From: Akkermansia muciniphila
Lineage (GTDB): Bacteria; Verrucomicrobiota; Verrucomicrobiia; Verrucomicrobiales; Akkermansiaceae
Direction: 5' to 3'
Assembly: GCA_945890645.1 (NCBI GenBank)
Contig: CAMDCV010000007.1
Span: forward strand, 1 to 64,000
DNA: 64,000 nt
Made by a program: the position numbers and the translations under genes. Shown here one piece after another: positions 35,358-43,628 of the stretch (position 1 is the first letter of the stretch; every line of letters begins with the position of its first letter). The notes under the pieces are model-generated. The model made no database searches, was not told the origin of the DNA, and worked only from the letters and a program-made list of their open reading frames with translations.

Positions 35358-35774
35358 ATGAAAGCACTATTCAACACAATCATCGCTTCTGCATTGCTCA
35401 GCGCAGCGTATGCTCAGGCACCTGAAGGCAAAGAAAAAAAAGGCCCTCATGGCCCCCCTCCCAAAGAAATTCTTGAAAAATTCGATAAGGACGGCGACGG
35501 CAAACTCAACGACGAAGAGGCTGCCGCTGCTCGCACAGCCATGCAGGCCAAACGTGCCGAAATGGAAGCCAAATTCGACAAAGATGGCGACGGCAAACTC
35601 AGCGACGAAGAGAAAAAAGCCATGATGGAAGAACGCAAGGCGGAAATGCTCAAGCGTTTTGACAAAGACGGCGACGGAACTCTCAGCGATGAAGAGAAAA
35701 AAGCCATGCGCGAAGCAATTGGCGAACATCGCCCGAAAAAGCCTCGTCCCGGCGGCCCGAAAAAGGGTGAATAA
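35358..35774 (+). CDS. Exported EF-hand protein
   Basis: I start at ATG 35358 (138 aa, 'MKALFNTIIASALLSAAYAQ', a signal peptide). Three EF-hand loops follow: 'DKDGDGKLNDEE', 'DKDGDGKLSDEE' and 'DKDGDGTLSDEE', each with Asp at 1, 3 and 5 and Glu at 12. The spacers are highly charged and near-identical ('KKAMMEERKAEMLKRF'), so the gene arose by internal duplication. The C-terminus is Lys/Pro-rich. It probably binds Ca2+ outside the cytoplasm. A terminator follows. Confidence 0.88.
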   Translation: MKALFNTIIASALLSAAYAQAPEGKEKKGPHGPPPKEILEKFDKDGDGKLNDEEAAAARTAMQAKRAEMEAKFDKDGDGKLSDEEKKAMMEERKAEMLKRFDKDGDGTLSDEEKKAMREAIGEHRPKKPRPGGPKKGE

Positions 35775-35820
35775 TTTCCCATGAAACTGGGCTCGTAATG
35801 CGGGCCCGAAATTACCCCTC

Positions 35821-35853
35821 AACCCGGTCACGGTAACGTGCCCGGGTTTTTCT
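35821..35853. terminator. Bidirectional terminator between convergent genes
   Basis: AACCCGG-t-CACG (35821-35832) pairs with CGTG-c-CCGGGTT (from 35837) around GTAA, followed by T residues. It lies between the EF-hand gene (+) and the helical-repeat gene (-). Confidence 0.8.
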
Positions 35854-35855
35854 TA

Positions 35856-37214
35856 TCACTGCCCCTGCTGCAGCTTCTGCAATGCCGCAGCTTTAGCGGG
35901 CGTATCGACCTGCTCTTCAATCCATTGCTTAGCCGCTGCGTAATCTCGCAAGGCCCAGCGATAGATCGCCGCCGGCAGATAATCTTCCTGCTCGGCAGGG
36001 GTCGCTTTCTCCACCATATACTCTGCCGCATCGATGGGACTCTCTTCAGCCCAGGATGCGAGAACTTCATCCCGCATGTCCGCGCGCAAGGACGCCTGGC
36101 TAAGTGTTTGAATCCATTGCATCGCTTTTTCGCCATACATGTCATCCACCACATCATCAGCCCATGCTCGCTGTAATCGTATAGATTGCTTTGGCAACCA
36201 TGCCTGTAGTTCTTCACGAGAAGGATCGCCCCCCTTGCCCGAGTGATTCGGGGTGTGATCCGGAATTTCATCCACCACAGCCAACACTTCAGAAACTCGT
36301 GCAAGCCACGCCTCTGCCGTTTCATCATCCACCATCCGCCGCTCTAAAATATCACTTAAGATTCGCATTCGACTTTCCTGCGATTGCACAACACGCAGGA
36401 TGGTCGCGATTTCCGCAGCTGCTAGATTCCGCGTCTTTATATCCTCAATGATGTCATTGCACTTTTCACGCTCCAAATCTTCTGGGCTTTTTTGTTGCTT
36501 TTGCGTTTCAGTTTTTTCTGCCAATTGCGTGTCCTGCTTGAGCCTCATCCTTGCTTCTAGAGCTGAACGAAGTTTCTGATCTTTAAGTTCGGGCAATAAT
36601 TGTTCCAAGATCTCATCTCTCATCGATCCTGTCTGAACTATCATGTTCTGCTTTTGCATATTCAGTTGGGAGAAACTTTTCAGCATTTCTGGTAATTTTT
36701 GGGGCCATTCTTGATACACCGAGTCTAACCACTGCTCGCAAAATTCACTTATCGATCGTGTTTCATCCTTATCAAGATAAGCAAGGCAAGCTGTCAAGTC
36801 GCAGGCAGCCCATGACTGAATGACCTTACTCGCCATCTCGCTATTCATGGCAACATTCGTCGGACGCCCAGCGTAGTAAGTGATCGCCTCCACCGGATAC
36901 AGTTTTGCTAACTTTTCCGCTACCATCATCAAAGCATTTTCACCGAAATAACCTTCACCCACCAGCTTTTCCGCAAGTCCTAGAAGAGAACTCAGCGTAT
37001 TCGCCTGGTCCAGAAGAAGTTGCAATTTTTCCTCGTCATCAAACATCACCGCTTCGTATTCAGAAAACGAATCATCCAAGCGACTGCTGGACTCAAGCGT
37101 TTGATTAGCAATTTTCACATCCGACACCTCTACTGCCGATGACTTCTTTCTCGATGCAAGCAACAAATAGCCTAACAAAAAGGCAGCAGCAAAAACCAGA
37201 ACATTTCGTTTCAT
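35856..37214 (-). CDS. Membrane-anchored alpha-helical repeat protein
   Basis: Protein of 452 aa with an N-terminal anchor ('MKRNVLVFAAAFLLGYLLLA'). The rest is predicted all-helical and contains 'VIQSWAACDLTACLAYLDK', 'VLASWAEESPIDAAEYM' and 'IYRWALRDYAAAKQWIEE', the W-A-x-x-D/S-P-x-x-A repeat seen also at 5087-8174 and in the next gene. A roughly 30-residue charged segment lies near 240-260. The start overlaps the stop of the upstream gene by 4 bp, so the two are coupled. Function unknown. Confidence 0.6.
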   Translation of the reverse strand: MKRNVLVFAAAFLLGYLLLASRKKSSAVEVSDVKIANQTLESSSRLDDSFSEYEAVMFDDEEKLQLLLDQANTLSSLLGLAEKLVGEGYFGENALMMVAEKLAKLYPVEAITYYAGRPTNVAMNSEMASKVIQSWAACDLTACLAYLDKDETRSISEFCEQWLDSVYQEWPQKLPEMLKSFSQLNMQKQNMIVQTGSMRDEILEQLLPELKDQKLRSALEARMRLKQDTQLAEKTETQKQQKSPEDLEREKCNDIIEDIKTRNLAAAEIATILRVVQSQESRMRILSDILERRMVDDETAEAWLARVSEVLAVVDEIPDHTPNHSGKGGDPSREELQAWLPKQSIRLQRAWADDVVDDMYGEKAMQWIQTLSQASLRADMRDEVLASWAEESPIDAAEYMVEKATPAEQEDYLPAAIYRWALRDYAAAKQWIEEQVDTPAKAAALQKLQQGQ

Positions 37215-39223
37215 CGCGGCACCTCACTTTCCATTCGTTCCAGCCACAACGATTTTTCGTGCTCATCAAGAGAAGAATTCTCGATATTGCTCCGAATGCC
37301 TTCCATCATGAAAGTATCTCGTATGGCATCGTCATCGGCTAACCATGCTTCTAAAACAACACGCATCTTCTTCGAGCGATCAACTCTCGCTGAAATCTCC
37401 GTCGCCCAATACATCGAGCTTACGTAATCATTATCTCGAGTCATTGCCAACTCAGCAAGTGACTGGGCAGCAGCATTGCGCACATCACCCTCCGGCAAGG
37501 ATTCCACCATATCTTGAATTTCTGCCCCATACATTTCATATCCTGCGGAAATCACACTCTGCCACTCACTCACGCTCGACTGGGTATCTTGGGCAATATG
37601 TTTGAGTACCTCAGCAGGTTGCTCTTTCATCCAATACTCATAAATCCCACTGTAATCCAAGCTGTCTCCACCCAACTCCTTAGCACTATCCCTAACAGAA
37701 ACTACGGGCACATGATTTTCTAACAAAATAGCGATATAATTCTCTGCTACAGCATCCCGCAAGGGACCAGGTTTCAGTGATAGCGCATCTTGTCGTGCCT
37801 GATCAGAAGAGGAATAGTCGAAGTCTGCCACCAAAGAAGCAATCTGCTCGCGACTCATCTTTGCGGTATAAGGTTCGATCCATTGGACAGGTGGACCAAG
37901 AACTGCTTTCAGCTCGTTAAAATTTTCCTCTATTAAACTTGGATAGTACTGCGGATGAATTTGTTCCATCAGATCATTCACCTCCGTTTTACCGACGCCT
38001 GCCGCAGGACCAAGTTCAAGGTAGGATCGAATGACACTCGTTAAGCCGGAGTAATGCGATTCAAAAGGATCAACAGAGATCCCAATGGAACTCGGCAATG
38101 AGTTATTTGTAAAAATATCACTTTGTTTTTCAAACAACGGTAATGCCTGCCGAAGCGCGGGCAGAATAAACTCTATCGCTTTTCGAGGATCAGTTTCTGC
38201 AATCACGTTAGCAATCTCACTGCGCGCCACCAGACGATGCGTAGGGTTTGTAAGTAATTCATCGATTAATGTTTGTGCCAAAGCGTCGTCGCGTTGGGCT
38301 AGGGATAACAATCCCCTGTCAATCCAGTGCCATTGATTGCCCGGTTCACACAAATTCGCAAGATAGCGGACAGACGATGCCGTCACATCCGCTTGTTCGC
38401 AAATGGTAGACATCAGATGTTTTTGCTCATCCACTGGACGCGCTTGCATCCACTGCATGCAAGCAGAAGCATCATGACGTAACCACCCGACACAAACAGA
38501 ATCAACTTTAGATGGAACATGCGCCAAGCACCACTCCATCGCAGCAACAGGAGAACTCTCTGCTAAACTCATCAACATCTTTTCCACTAAAGACAACGAT
38601 TCCGGTGGTAAAAATGGATCAAAGGTCTCGAACGTATCGAATTGTAGACCCCATTCAGCAATGAGATTTAGTCCTATACCCGGATGGCTTTCCGCACACG
38701 CTTTGAGCATCACTCGTTTCTCATCATCTGTAATTTCCTCCCCCGCCGCTCTCACCGCCGATGTCGGATCGATCATGGCCCACTGACGCAGCGCCGCCTC
38801 ACGCAACGGTAGCTCTTCATTATGATTCGCTAGCACAAACTCCCAAGCCGACTGCGGTGCTACTTTCATCCAGCGCTTGAACAACCCTTCCCAAGCACGC
38901 TCAGGCAAATACTCTTCACGTATTTCCCAAGTTGGGTCATCCGAAAATGGATCGTTCGGAAAATTCACTTTAACCCGCTTCGCCAACATCTCTTTGGCCA
39001 AAGCAGCGCATTTTTCTGCATCAGCAGCAGGCAATTGCCTCGCCAATGCCGCGCCAGCTTCCGTTTCTCCCGCCGTGGCAAAACTTGCCACATCCAATTC
39101 CGGCACTACCTCTGCCACTGTCGAACGATTGCTTCGCAAACCCTTCCTCCCATACCCTGCCGCACTACCCAGCACCAGACCGGACAGCATCACGAGTATC
39201 AATTTCCCCTGCCCACGAAACAT
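37211..39223 (-). CDS. Large alpha-helical repeat protein with N-terminal anchor
   Basis: Protein of 670 aa. A hydrophobic N-terminal segment ('LILVMLSGLVLGSAAGYG') is followed by helical repeats such as 'ALRQWAMIDPTSAVRAAGEE', 'SPVAAMEWCLAH' and 'VCVGWLRHDASACMQWM'. It is paralogous in layout to the 452-aa product with which it overlaps by 4 bp, and to the two proteins encoded near the ECF sigma gene at 4560. No catalytic motif is seen. The pair has no sigma-factor gene beside it, unlike the first pair. Confidence 0.6.
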   Translation of the reverse strand: MFRGQGKLILVMLSGLVLGSAAGYGRKGLRSNRSTVAEVVPELDVASFATAGETEAGAALARQLPAADAEKCAALAKEMLAKRVKVNFPNDPFSDDPTWEIREEYLPERAWEGLFKRWMKVAPQSAWEFVLANHNEELPLREAALRQWAMIDPTSAVRAAGEEITDDEKRVMLKACAESHPGIGLNLIAEWGLQFDTFETFDPFLPPESLSLVEKMLMSLAESSPVAAMEWCLAHVPSKVDSVCVGWLRHDASACMQWMQARPVDEQKHLMSTICEQADVTASSVRYLANLCEPGNQWHWIDRGLLSLAQRDDALAQTLIDELLTNPTHRLVARSEIANVIAETDPRKAIEFILPALRQALPLFEKQSDIFTNNSLPSSIGISVDPFESHYSGLTSVIRSYLELGPAAGVGKTEVNDLMEQIHPQYYPSLIEENFNELKAVLGPPVQWIEPYTAKMSREQIASLVADFDYSSSDQARQDALSLKPGPLRDAVAENYIAILLENHVPVVSVRDSAKELGGDSLDYSGIYEYWMKEQPAEVLKHIAQDTQSSVSEWQSVISAGYEMYGAEIQDMVESLPEGDVRNAAAQSLAELAMTRDNDYVSSMYWATEISARVDRSKKMRVVLEAWLADDDAIRDTFMMEGIRSNIENSSLDEHEKSLWLERMESEVPR

Positions 39224-39287
39224 ATCATCATCCTATACCTCCCCAAAAATCTATCAAGACCATTCGATCTAGAACAAGGTCGCCCCA

Positions 39288-40055
39288 TCAATCATCACTC
39301 GATTCACCCGTCCTGTAGCCGACGACAAAAAGAATCATGACCCCAAACAGCAAGCCGCCCATGAAGATGAACCAAAATCCCTTCGTCGCAAAGGCCGGCA
39401 GCTCGATGTTCATCCCCATCAAACCACCCAAGGCCACCAGCGGCAGGAAAAACCCCGCCAACAAGTTCAACCGAAAACCCAAGCGCGCTAATCGATCGCT
39501 CGACTTCGCTTGTTCTTCGGCCCGCTCGGCACGGATGAATTCCAACGTCACCTGCGCATCCGCGTAAAGCAAATCGGCAGCACGTTCATTTTCATGCGAC
39601 CGATCTCTCGCCAAACGAAGATCACGGTCCTTCGGCAGCTTCGTCGCGGCATCTAGCACCGCGTGGTAGAGGTTGCGCGTTGATCGTGCCAAGGGAGCCG
39701 CGTGGCGAATCAGATCAAAAATTTCCTTCGCCGTGTCAGCATCGTCGATAATCGCTTCCTGCTCATCAATGGCCTTAGCGTAATCGTCCAGTAATCGAGC
39801 CAACCCCTGCAAGCCCGCACTTTCACTGCCATGCCAGACACCTTTTGTATCGTGCCAGAAAAACAAGGCCTTGCGCTCCGGCACACCTGGCTTCGGCACA
39901 TCATGCAACACCAGCAACATCTGCCCCTGATCGCCAATCAAACATCGCTGACATCCCGTGCGACTGCTCAGCTGATCTAGTAAATCGGACTCAAGCAAAA
40001 ACGAATCTGGCAAATACGGCAACTCGTGAACCATGCAACCACTCTGCCCAATCAT
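39288..40055 (-). CDS. CorA-like divalent metal channel
   Basis: Protein of 255 aa, on the short side (CorA is about 315). The N-terminal cytoplasmic part is mixed alpha/beta, then a long helix ('ERAADLLYADAQVTLEFIRAE') leads into two C-terminal membrane spans (about 195-215 and 225-245). The CorA signature GMN is present as 'LGGLMGMNIELPAF'. ATG 40034 ('MVHELPYLPDSF') is an alternative start. The family transports Mg2+, Co2+ or Zn2+. The lack of the usual 'YGMN' aromatic places it among divergent CorA/ZntB-like proteins. Confidence 0.82.
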   Translation of the reverse strand: MIGQSGCMVHELPYLPDSFLLESDLLDQLSSRTGCQRCLIGDQGQMLLVLHDVPKPGVPERKALFFWHDTKGVWHGSESAGLQGLARLLDDYAKAIDEQEAIIDDADTAKEIFDLIRHAAPLARSTRNLYHAVLDAATKLPKDRDLRLARDRSHENERAADLLYADAQVTLEFIRAERAEEQAKSSDRLARLGFRLNLLAGFFLPLVALGGLMGMNIELPAFATKGFWFIFMGGLLFGVMILFVVGYRTGESSDD

Positions 40056-40135
40056 CGCGAAATAACGAGCAGAAAATGTTTCTCGAACCCGACTCTACCC
40101 TTGCCAGCCACGTCAAAACAATCCAAGTTACCTTC

Positions 40136-40615
40136 ATGAAAAACGCTTTCACGCGCCTTCTGATCGCTATGGTGCTTTTGTCTCTCCCTGTCTGGGGTGG
40201 TGGCAAAAAGGAGAATAACATGGCCGTTTCTTTTCACATGGAAACTGAGGGCACCAACAATCCCAAGATGATTTTCGAGCAGGATGTTGCCGGAAGGAAA
40301 CGCTTTTTCCAACGTTCGCCCGATTTCTCCACCAAGGACATCGTCGCATTCAGTCCGTTTCTCGCTGACAATCAGGTCGATTTTGGCGTGGTTTTCCAAC
40401 TCCGTCCTTCCGCTGCCACGCGCTTGGAAAACCTCACCGCTGCCAATCAAGGCCGCTTATTATTAGCTACTTGCAACGGTCGCGTGGTGGACGTGGTCGA
40501 AATTGACAAACCGATTAAGGATGGATTCCTGGTTATCTGGAACGGTATCCAAGATGCTGAAATCAAGGAGTGCGACAAAGTCGCGCCACGCATCGGCAAA
40601 GATAAGAAAAAATAA
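40136..40615 (+). CDS. Exported protein with a SecD periplasmic-domain-like fold
   Basis: I start at ATG 40136 (159 aa, signal peptide 'FTRLLIAMVLLSLPVWGGG'). The C-terminal about 90 residues ('VVFQLRPSAATRLENLTAAN', 'GRLLLATCNGRVVDVVEIDK', 'IKDGFLVIWNGIQDAEIKEC') follow the pattern of the P1 head of SecD/SecDF ('F...A...F...T...G..LAI.LDG.V...P.I...I..G...I'). No membrane channel part is present, so it is a free-standing relative, not a translocase subunit. The role is unknown. It is followed after 14 nt by an M23 peptidase gene. Confidence 0.65.
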   Translation: MKNAFTRLLIAMVLLSLPVWGGGKKENNMAVSFHMETEGTNNPKMIFEQDVAGRKRFFQRSPDFSTKDIVAFSPFLADNQVDFGVVFQLRPSAATRLENLTAANQGRLLLATCNGRVVDVVEIDKPIKDGFLVIWNGIQDAEIKECDKVAPRIGKDKKK

Positions 40616-40629
40616 CTACGATCCTTCTC

Positions 40630-41667
40630 ATGCGTCTGTTCTTCGCTGCGTTCTTCTGTTGTCAAACGGCTTTCGCCCAACTCGATCTACAACTACCGAC
40701 CGAAAATCATCACCTTTTTTCGGGTCAACCGGAAAAGTTTTACATGTATGTCGATCGCTACTTCGAAGGCACGCATACACAGCCTTGGGAGGCAGGTTCC
40801 TACGGATATGTCCGCACCAGCGTTCGCATCGGTGATCAGATCTTACAAACGAAATTTCACGAAGGCATCGATATCGCGCCGATCAAACGCGACAAAGCGG
40901 GCAACCCTCTCGATCTCGTCTCGGCGATCGCTACGGGAAAAGTGGTTTATGCCAGCGCAATTTCAGGACGAAGCAACTATGGCAAGTACGTGGTGATCGA
41001 GCACAATTGGGAAAATACGCCGGTGCTCAGCCTCTACGCTCACCTTGCTGAAATCACCTGCAAAGTGGGTGATCCCATTCCCAAGGGAGGAATCGTTGGA
41101 CGTATGGGCTACACAGGTGAAGGCATTTCTCGCGTGCGCGCTCACCTCCACTTGGAAATTGCCCTGATGCTGAGCGGACGTTACCAAGACTGGGAACCAA
41201 AAATGCTCAATTATCATGGACTTTACAATGGAATGAACCTTGCCGGCCTCGACGTTGCCGCTTTTTTACTCGCGCACAAAGCCAAACCCGACCTCACTCT
41301 GTCACAATTTCTCACGAACTATCCTCCTTATTACAAAATTACGATTCCGAATCAAGGTCCCGTAGAATTAGCCACACGCTACCCTTGGTTACTAAAAACC
41401 CCCGCAAGTGCGAACACCGCTTCGTGGGAAATTTCTTTCTCGGAAACCGGCATGCCGCTCTCCATCCGCGCCAGCGAGCGCGCTGTCAGCCAAGCCATCG
41501 TCACCATGGTAAAGCCTTCTGAAGTTCCCCATCGCTACAAAACGCGCGGCCTGATCAGCGGCGAAGGTTCACAAGCCAGTCTTGCCCGCGATGGCACCAA
41601 CCTTCTCAACCTACTCACGGGAAATTTCCCCGTTCCCCCACCCACAGCAGCTCCTGCTCCCCGCTAA
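40630..41667 (+). CDS. Exported M23-family (LytM-type) peptidase
   Basis: Protein of 345 aa with a short signal peptide ('MRLFFAAFFCCQTAFAQ'). Zinc ligands of family M23 are visible: 'KFHEGIDIAP' (H-x-x-x-D) and the distal 'VRAHLHLEIAL' (H-x-H). The core motif 'YVVIEHN ... VLSLYAHLAEI' is intact. Members cut peptide cross-bridges of peptidoglycan. The C-terminal half ('TLSQFLTNYPPYYKITIPNQ') is an unassigned extension, and the tail is Pro/Ala-rich. Confidence 0.9.
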   Translation: MRLFFAAFFCCQTAFAQLDLQLPTENHHLFSGQPEKFYMYVDRYFEGTHTQPWEAGSYGYVRTSVRIGDQILQTKFHEGIDIAPIKRDKAGNPLDLVSAIATGKVVYASAISGRSNYGKYVVIEHNWENTPVLSLYAHLAEITCKVGDPIPKGGIVGRMGYTGEGISRVRAHLHLEIALMLSGRYQDWEPKMLNYHGLYNGMNLAGLDVAAFLLAHKAKPDLTLSQFLTNYPPYYKITIPNQGPVELATRYPWLLKTPASANTASWEISFSETGMPLSIRASERAVSQAIVTMVKPSEVPHRYKTRGLISGEGSQASLARDGTNLLNLLTGNFPVPPPTAAPAPR

Positions 41668-41732
41668 AAAAATCTGAAATCAAAAATTCCAGCCTTCCTT
41701 TCGCCATTCACTCTTCACCATTCACTCTTCCC

Positions 41733-42188
41733 ATGACCGCTACACAAAATCTCGCTCGACTCGGACTCACTCTCCCCACCGTGCCCACTCCTATCGCTGC
41801 CTACGTGAACTGCGTACGCACCGGCAACTTGCTTTTCCTCTCCGGCGGACTTCCCATCGATGGTGATAAAAAAGTCATCGGCCAAGTGCCGCGCGATGTC
41901 TCCATCGAGGAAGCCCAAGAAGCCTCACGCATGGCCATTCTCAACCGCCTCGCTGTCATCGAATCAGAAATCGGCAGCATCGATCGCGTCACTCGCATCG
42001 TAACTCTGAATGGCTTCGTCAGTTCCGCCGCCGACTTCTACGATCACCCGAAAGTCATCAATGGTGCTTCGGAGTTGTTGTTAGAAATTTTCGGGGAAAA
42101 AGGAAAACACTCACGCACCGCCTTGGGTGTCTCGTCCCTACCGCTCAACGTCGCCGTAGAAATCAATCTCATCGTCGAGGTGGAATAA
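41733..42188 (+). CDS. RidA/YjgF-family protein
   Basis: Protein of 151 aa of the longer RidA branch ('LGLTLPTVPTPIAAYVNCVR'). Core motifs 'TGNLLFLSGGLPI', 'VTRIVTLNGFVSSAADFYDH' and 'GKHSRTALGVSSLPLNVAVE' are present; the Arg in 'SRTALGV' matches the substrate-carboxylate Arg. RidA proteins hydrolyse reactive enamine/imine intermediates in the cytoplasm; members of this long subgroup are less well defined. Confidence 0.88.
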   Translation: MTATQNLARLGLTLPTVPTPIAAYVNCVRTGNLLFLSGGLPIDGDKKVIGQVPRDVSIEEAQEASRMAILNRLAVIESEIGSIDRVTRIVTLNGFVSSAADFYDHPKVINGASELLLEIFGEKGKHSRTALGVSSLPLNVAVEINLIVEVE

Positions 42189-42199
42189 ATTTTTTCGGT

Positions 42200-42436
42200 A
42201 TGGTGTTTCTTCGATCACGAGCATTGCCAGTGGCAGGCATGATTCTCATGCTTTGTGGATTTTTCTATGATGCAACTTATGTCAGCATTCCCTACCAAGA
42301 TGCGACACCAGAAATGATTGCAGATTATCAGCATCACTCGAAAATTGCCACATTACAAATACGGGGAGGATTAACAATAGGAGTGTTAGGCACGGTCTTG
42401 CGTATGATTCTTATAAAACGAAGCCGCATGGCATGA
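42200..42436 (+). CDS. Small two-span membrane protein
   Basis: Protein of 78 aa with hydrophobic segments near residues 9-24 ('PVAGMILMLCGFFYDA') and 56-70 ('GLTIGVLGTVLRMIL'), and a polar middle loop. The stop overlaps the TatD-like start (ATGA at 42433-42436), which supports it being translated. No family is recognised. Confidence 0.55.
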   Translation: MVFLRSRALPVAGMILMLCGFFYDATYVSIPYQDATPEMIADYQHHSKIATLQIRGGLTIGVLGTVLRMILIKRSRMA

Positions 42437-43221
42437 CCTGCATTGATGCCCACAATCACCTGCAAGACCCGCGCTTCGGTGCGGACCTACCGCAGGTCAT
42501 CTGCGAAATGCAACAAGCGGGCATCCAACACGCCATCGTCAACGGTACTTCGGAGAACGATTGGCCGGCAGTGTTGGCATTGCACCACGATAATCCTTCT
42601 TTTCTCTCCCCTGCCTTCGGACTTCACCCCTGGCGTGTCAAAACCCGCAGTGCCGATTGGCACATTTTACTGCGGGAATTGTTAGAAGCCACGCCGGCCA
42701 GTTCCATCGGCGAATGCGGGCTCGATTTGTGGATGGAAAATGCCGACCTCGCTGAACAATTACTAATTCTCCGCGTCCATTTCGATCTCAGTCGCGAGTT
42801 CGGAAAACCGCTCACTCTCCACTGCCTCAAAGCTTGGCCCCCATTGCTACAAGCCCTGCAAAACACCAAAGCACTACCACCTTTCCTGCTTCACAGCTTC
42901 GGCGGACCACCGGTCATGATCCCCGCCCTTGTCAAACTCGGTGCCCATTTCTCGCTTTCCGGATATTTTCTCCACCCCCGCAAACTGAGGGCCCTGCAAG
43001 CCTTCGCTGACATCCCCGCGAATCGTATCCACGTCGAAAGCGACGCCCCCGATATGGCACCACCTCTCGAATACCAAGCCCCCTATCATCGCGAGCACTA
43101 CCACCACCCCGCAGACATTTCCCGTTGCATCACCGCCCTCGCCAGCGTGCGCCAAATTTCCTCCCAAGAATGCGCTGCGCTCTGCCAACAAAATACCAGG
43201 CAGCTCTTTCAGTTATCCTAA
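42433..43221 (+). CDS. TatD-family metal-dependent hydrolase
   Basis: Protein of 262 aa, typical length. Metal site 1 is H-x-H in 'CIDAHNHLQDPRF'. Later ligands are Glu in 'IGECGLDLWM', His in 'LTLHCLKAW', His in 'LLHSFGG' and the C-terminal Asp in 'HVESDAPDM'. TatD enzymes are DNases or hydrolases of the amidohydrolase superfamily. The gene overlaps the small membrane-protein gene by 4 bp. Confidence 0.9.
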   Translation: MTCIDAHNHLQDPRFGADLPQVICEMQQAGIQHAIVNGTSENDWPAVLALHHDNPSFLSPAFGLHPWRVKTRSADWHILLRELLEATPASSIGECGLDLWMENADLAEQLLILRVHFDLSREFGKPLTLHCLKAWPPLLQALQNTKALPPFLLHSFGGPPVMIPALVKLGAHFSLSGYFLHPRKLRALQAFADIPANRIHVESDAPDMAPPLEYQAPYHREHYHHPADISRCITALASVRQISSQECAALCQQNTRQLFQLS

Positions 43222-43340
43222 CCCGTGGCAAAGGCACGTGCCGCAAAACCTCAAATAAAAACGGCACCTCTCCCCGCTTTCCCGATGCCGCATTTTTCGC
43301 TTTCCATCCTCTGACGTTTCTGTTTCTTTCTTTTCAGCAC

Positions 43341-43610
43341 ATGGCTATCACACGCGATCTCACCATTCAGAACAAACTCGGCATTCATGCACGACCTGCC
43401 GCTCAGTTTGTGAAAATTGCCAATCGTTTCAATTGCGATGTTCGCGTTGAAAAAGACGGCGAGGAAGTCGAAGGCAAAAGCATCATGGGCTTGATGATGC
43501 TCGCCGCCGGACACGGCTCGGTGATCACCGTGACCACCGACGGTGCCGATGAAGAAGCGGCCATGACCGCGCTCAATGATCTGATCGACCGCAAGTTCGA
43601 GGAAGATTGA
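43341..43610 (+). CDS. ptsH: Phosphocarrier protein HPr
   Basis: Protein of 89 aa, started at ATG 43341. The active-site His lies in 'LGIHARPAAQFVK', and the regulatory Ser site 'GKSIMGLMMLAA' is intact, so both the enzyme I and HPr-kinase sites are kept. No enzyme I or PTS permease is in the window; in such genomes HPr often serves regulation rather than sugar uptake (inference). It is followed after 18 nt by nadB. Confidence 0.92.
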   Translation: MAITRDLTIQNKLGIHARPAAQFVKIANRFNCDVRVEKDGEEVEGKSIMGLMMLAAGHGSVITVTTDGADEEAAMTALNDLIDRKFEED

Positions 43611-43628
43611 TTTTTTCCACTCACGGCT

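Noticed and set aside
35470-35740. Direct DNA repeats in the EF-hand gene as a VNTR
   Set aside because: The copies have diverged and simply encode three EF-hand loops; there is no sign of recent copy-number change.
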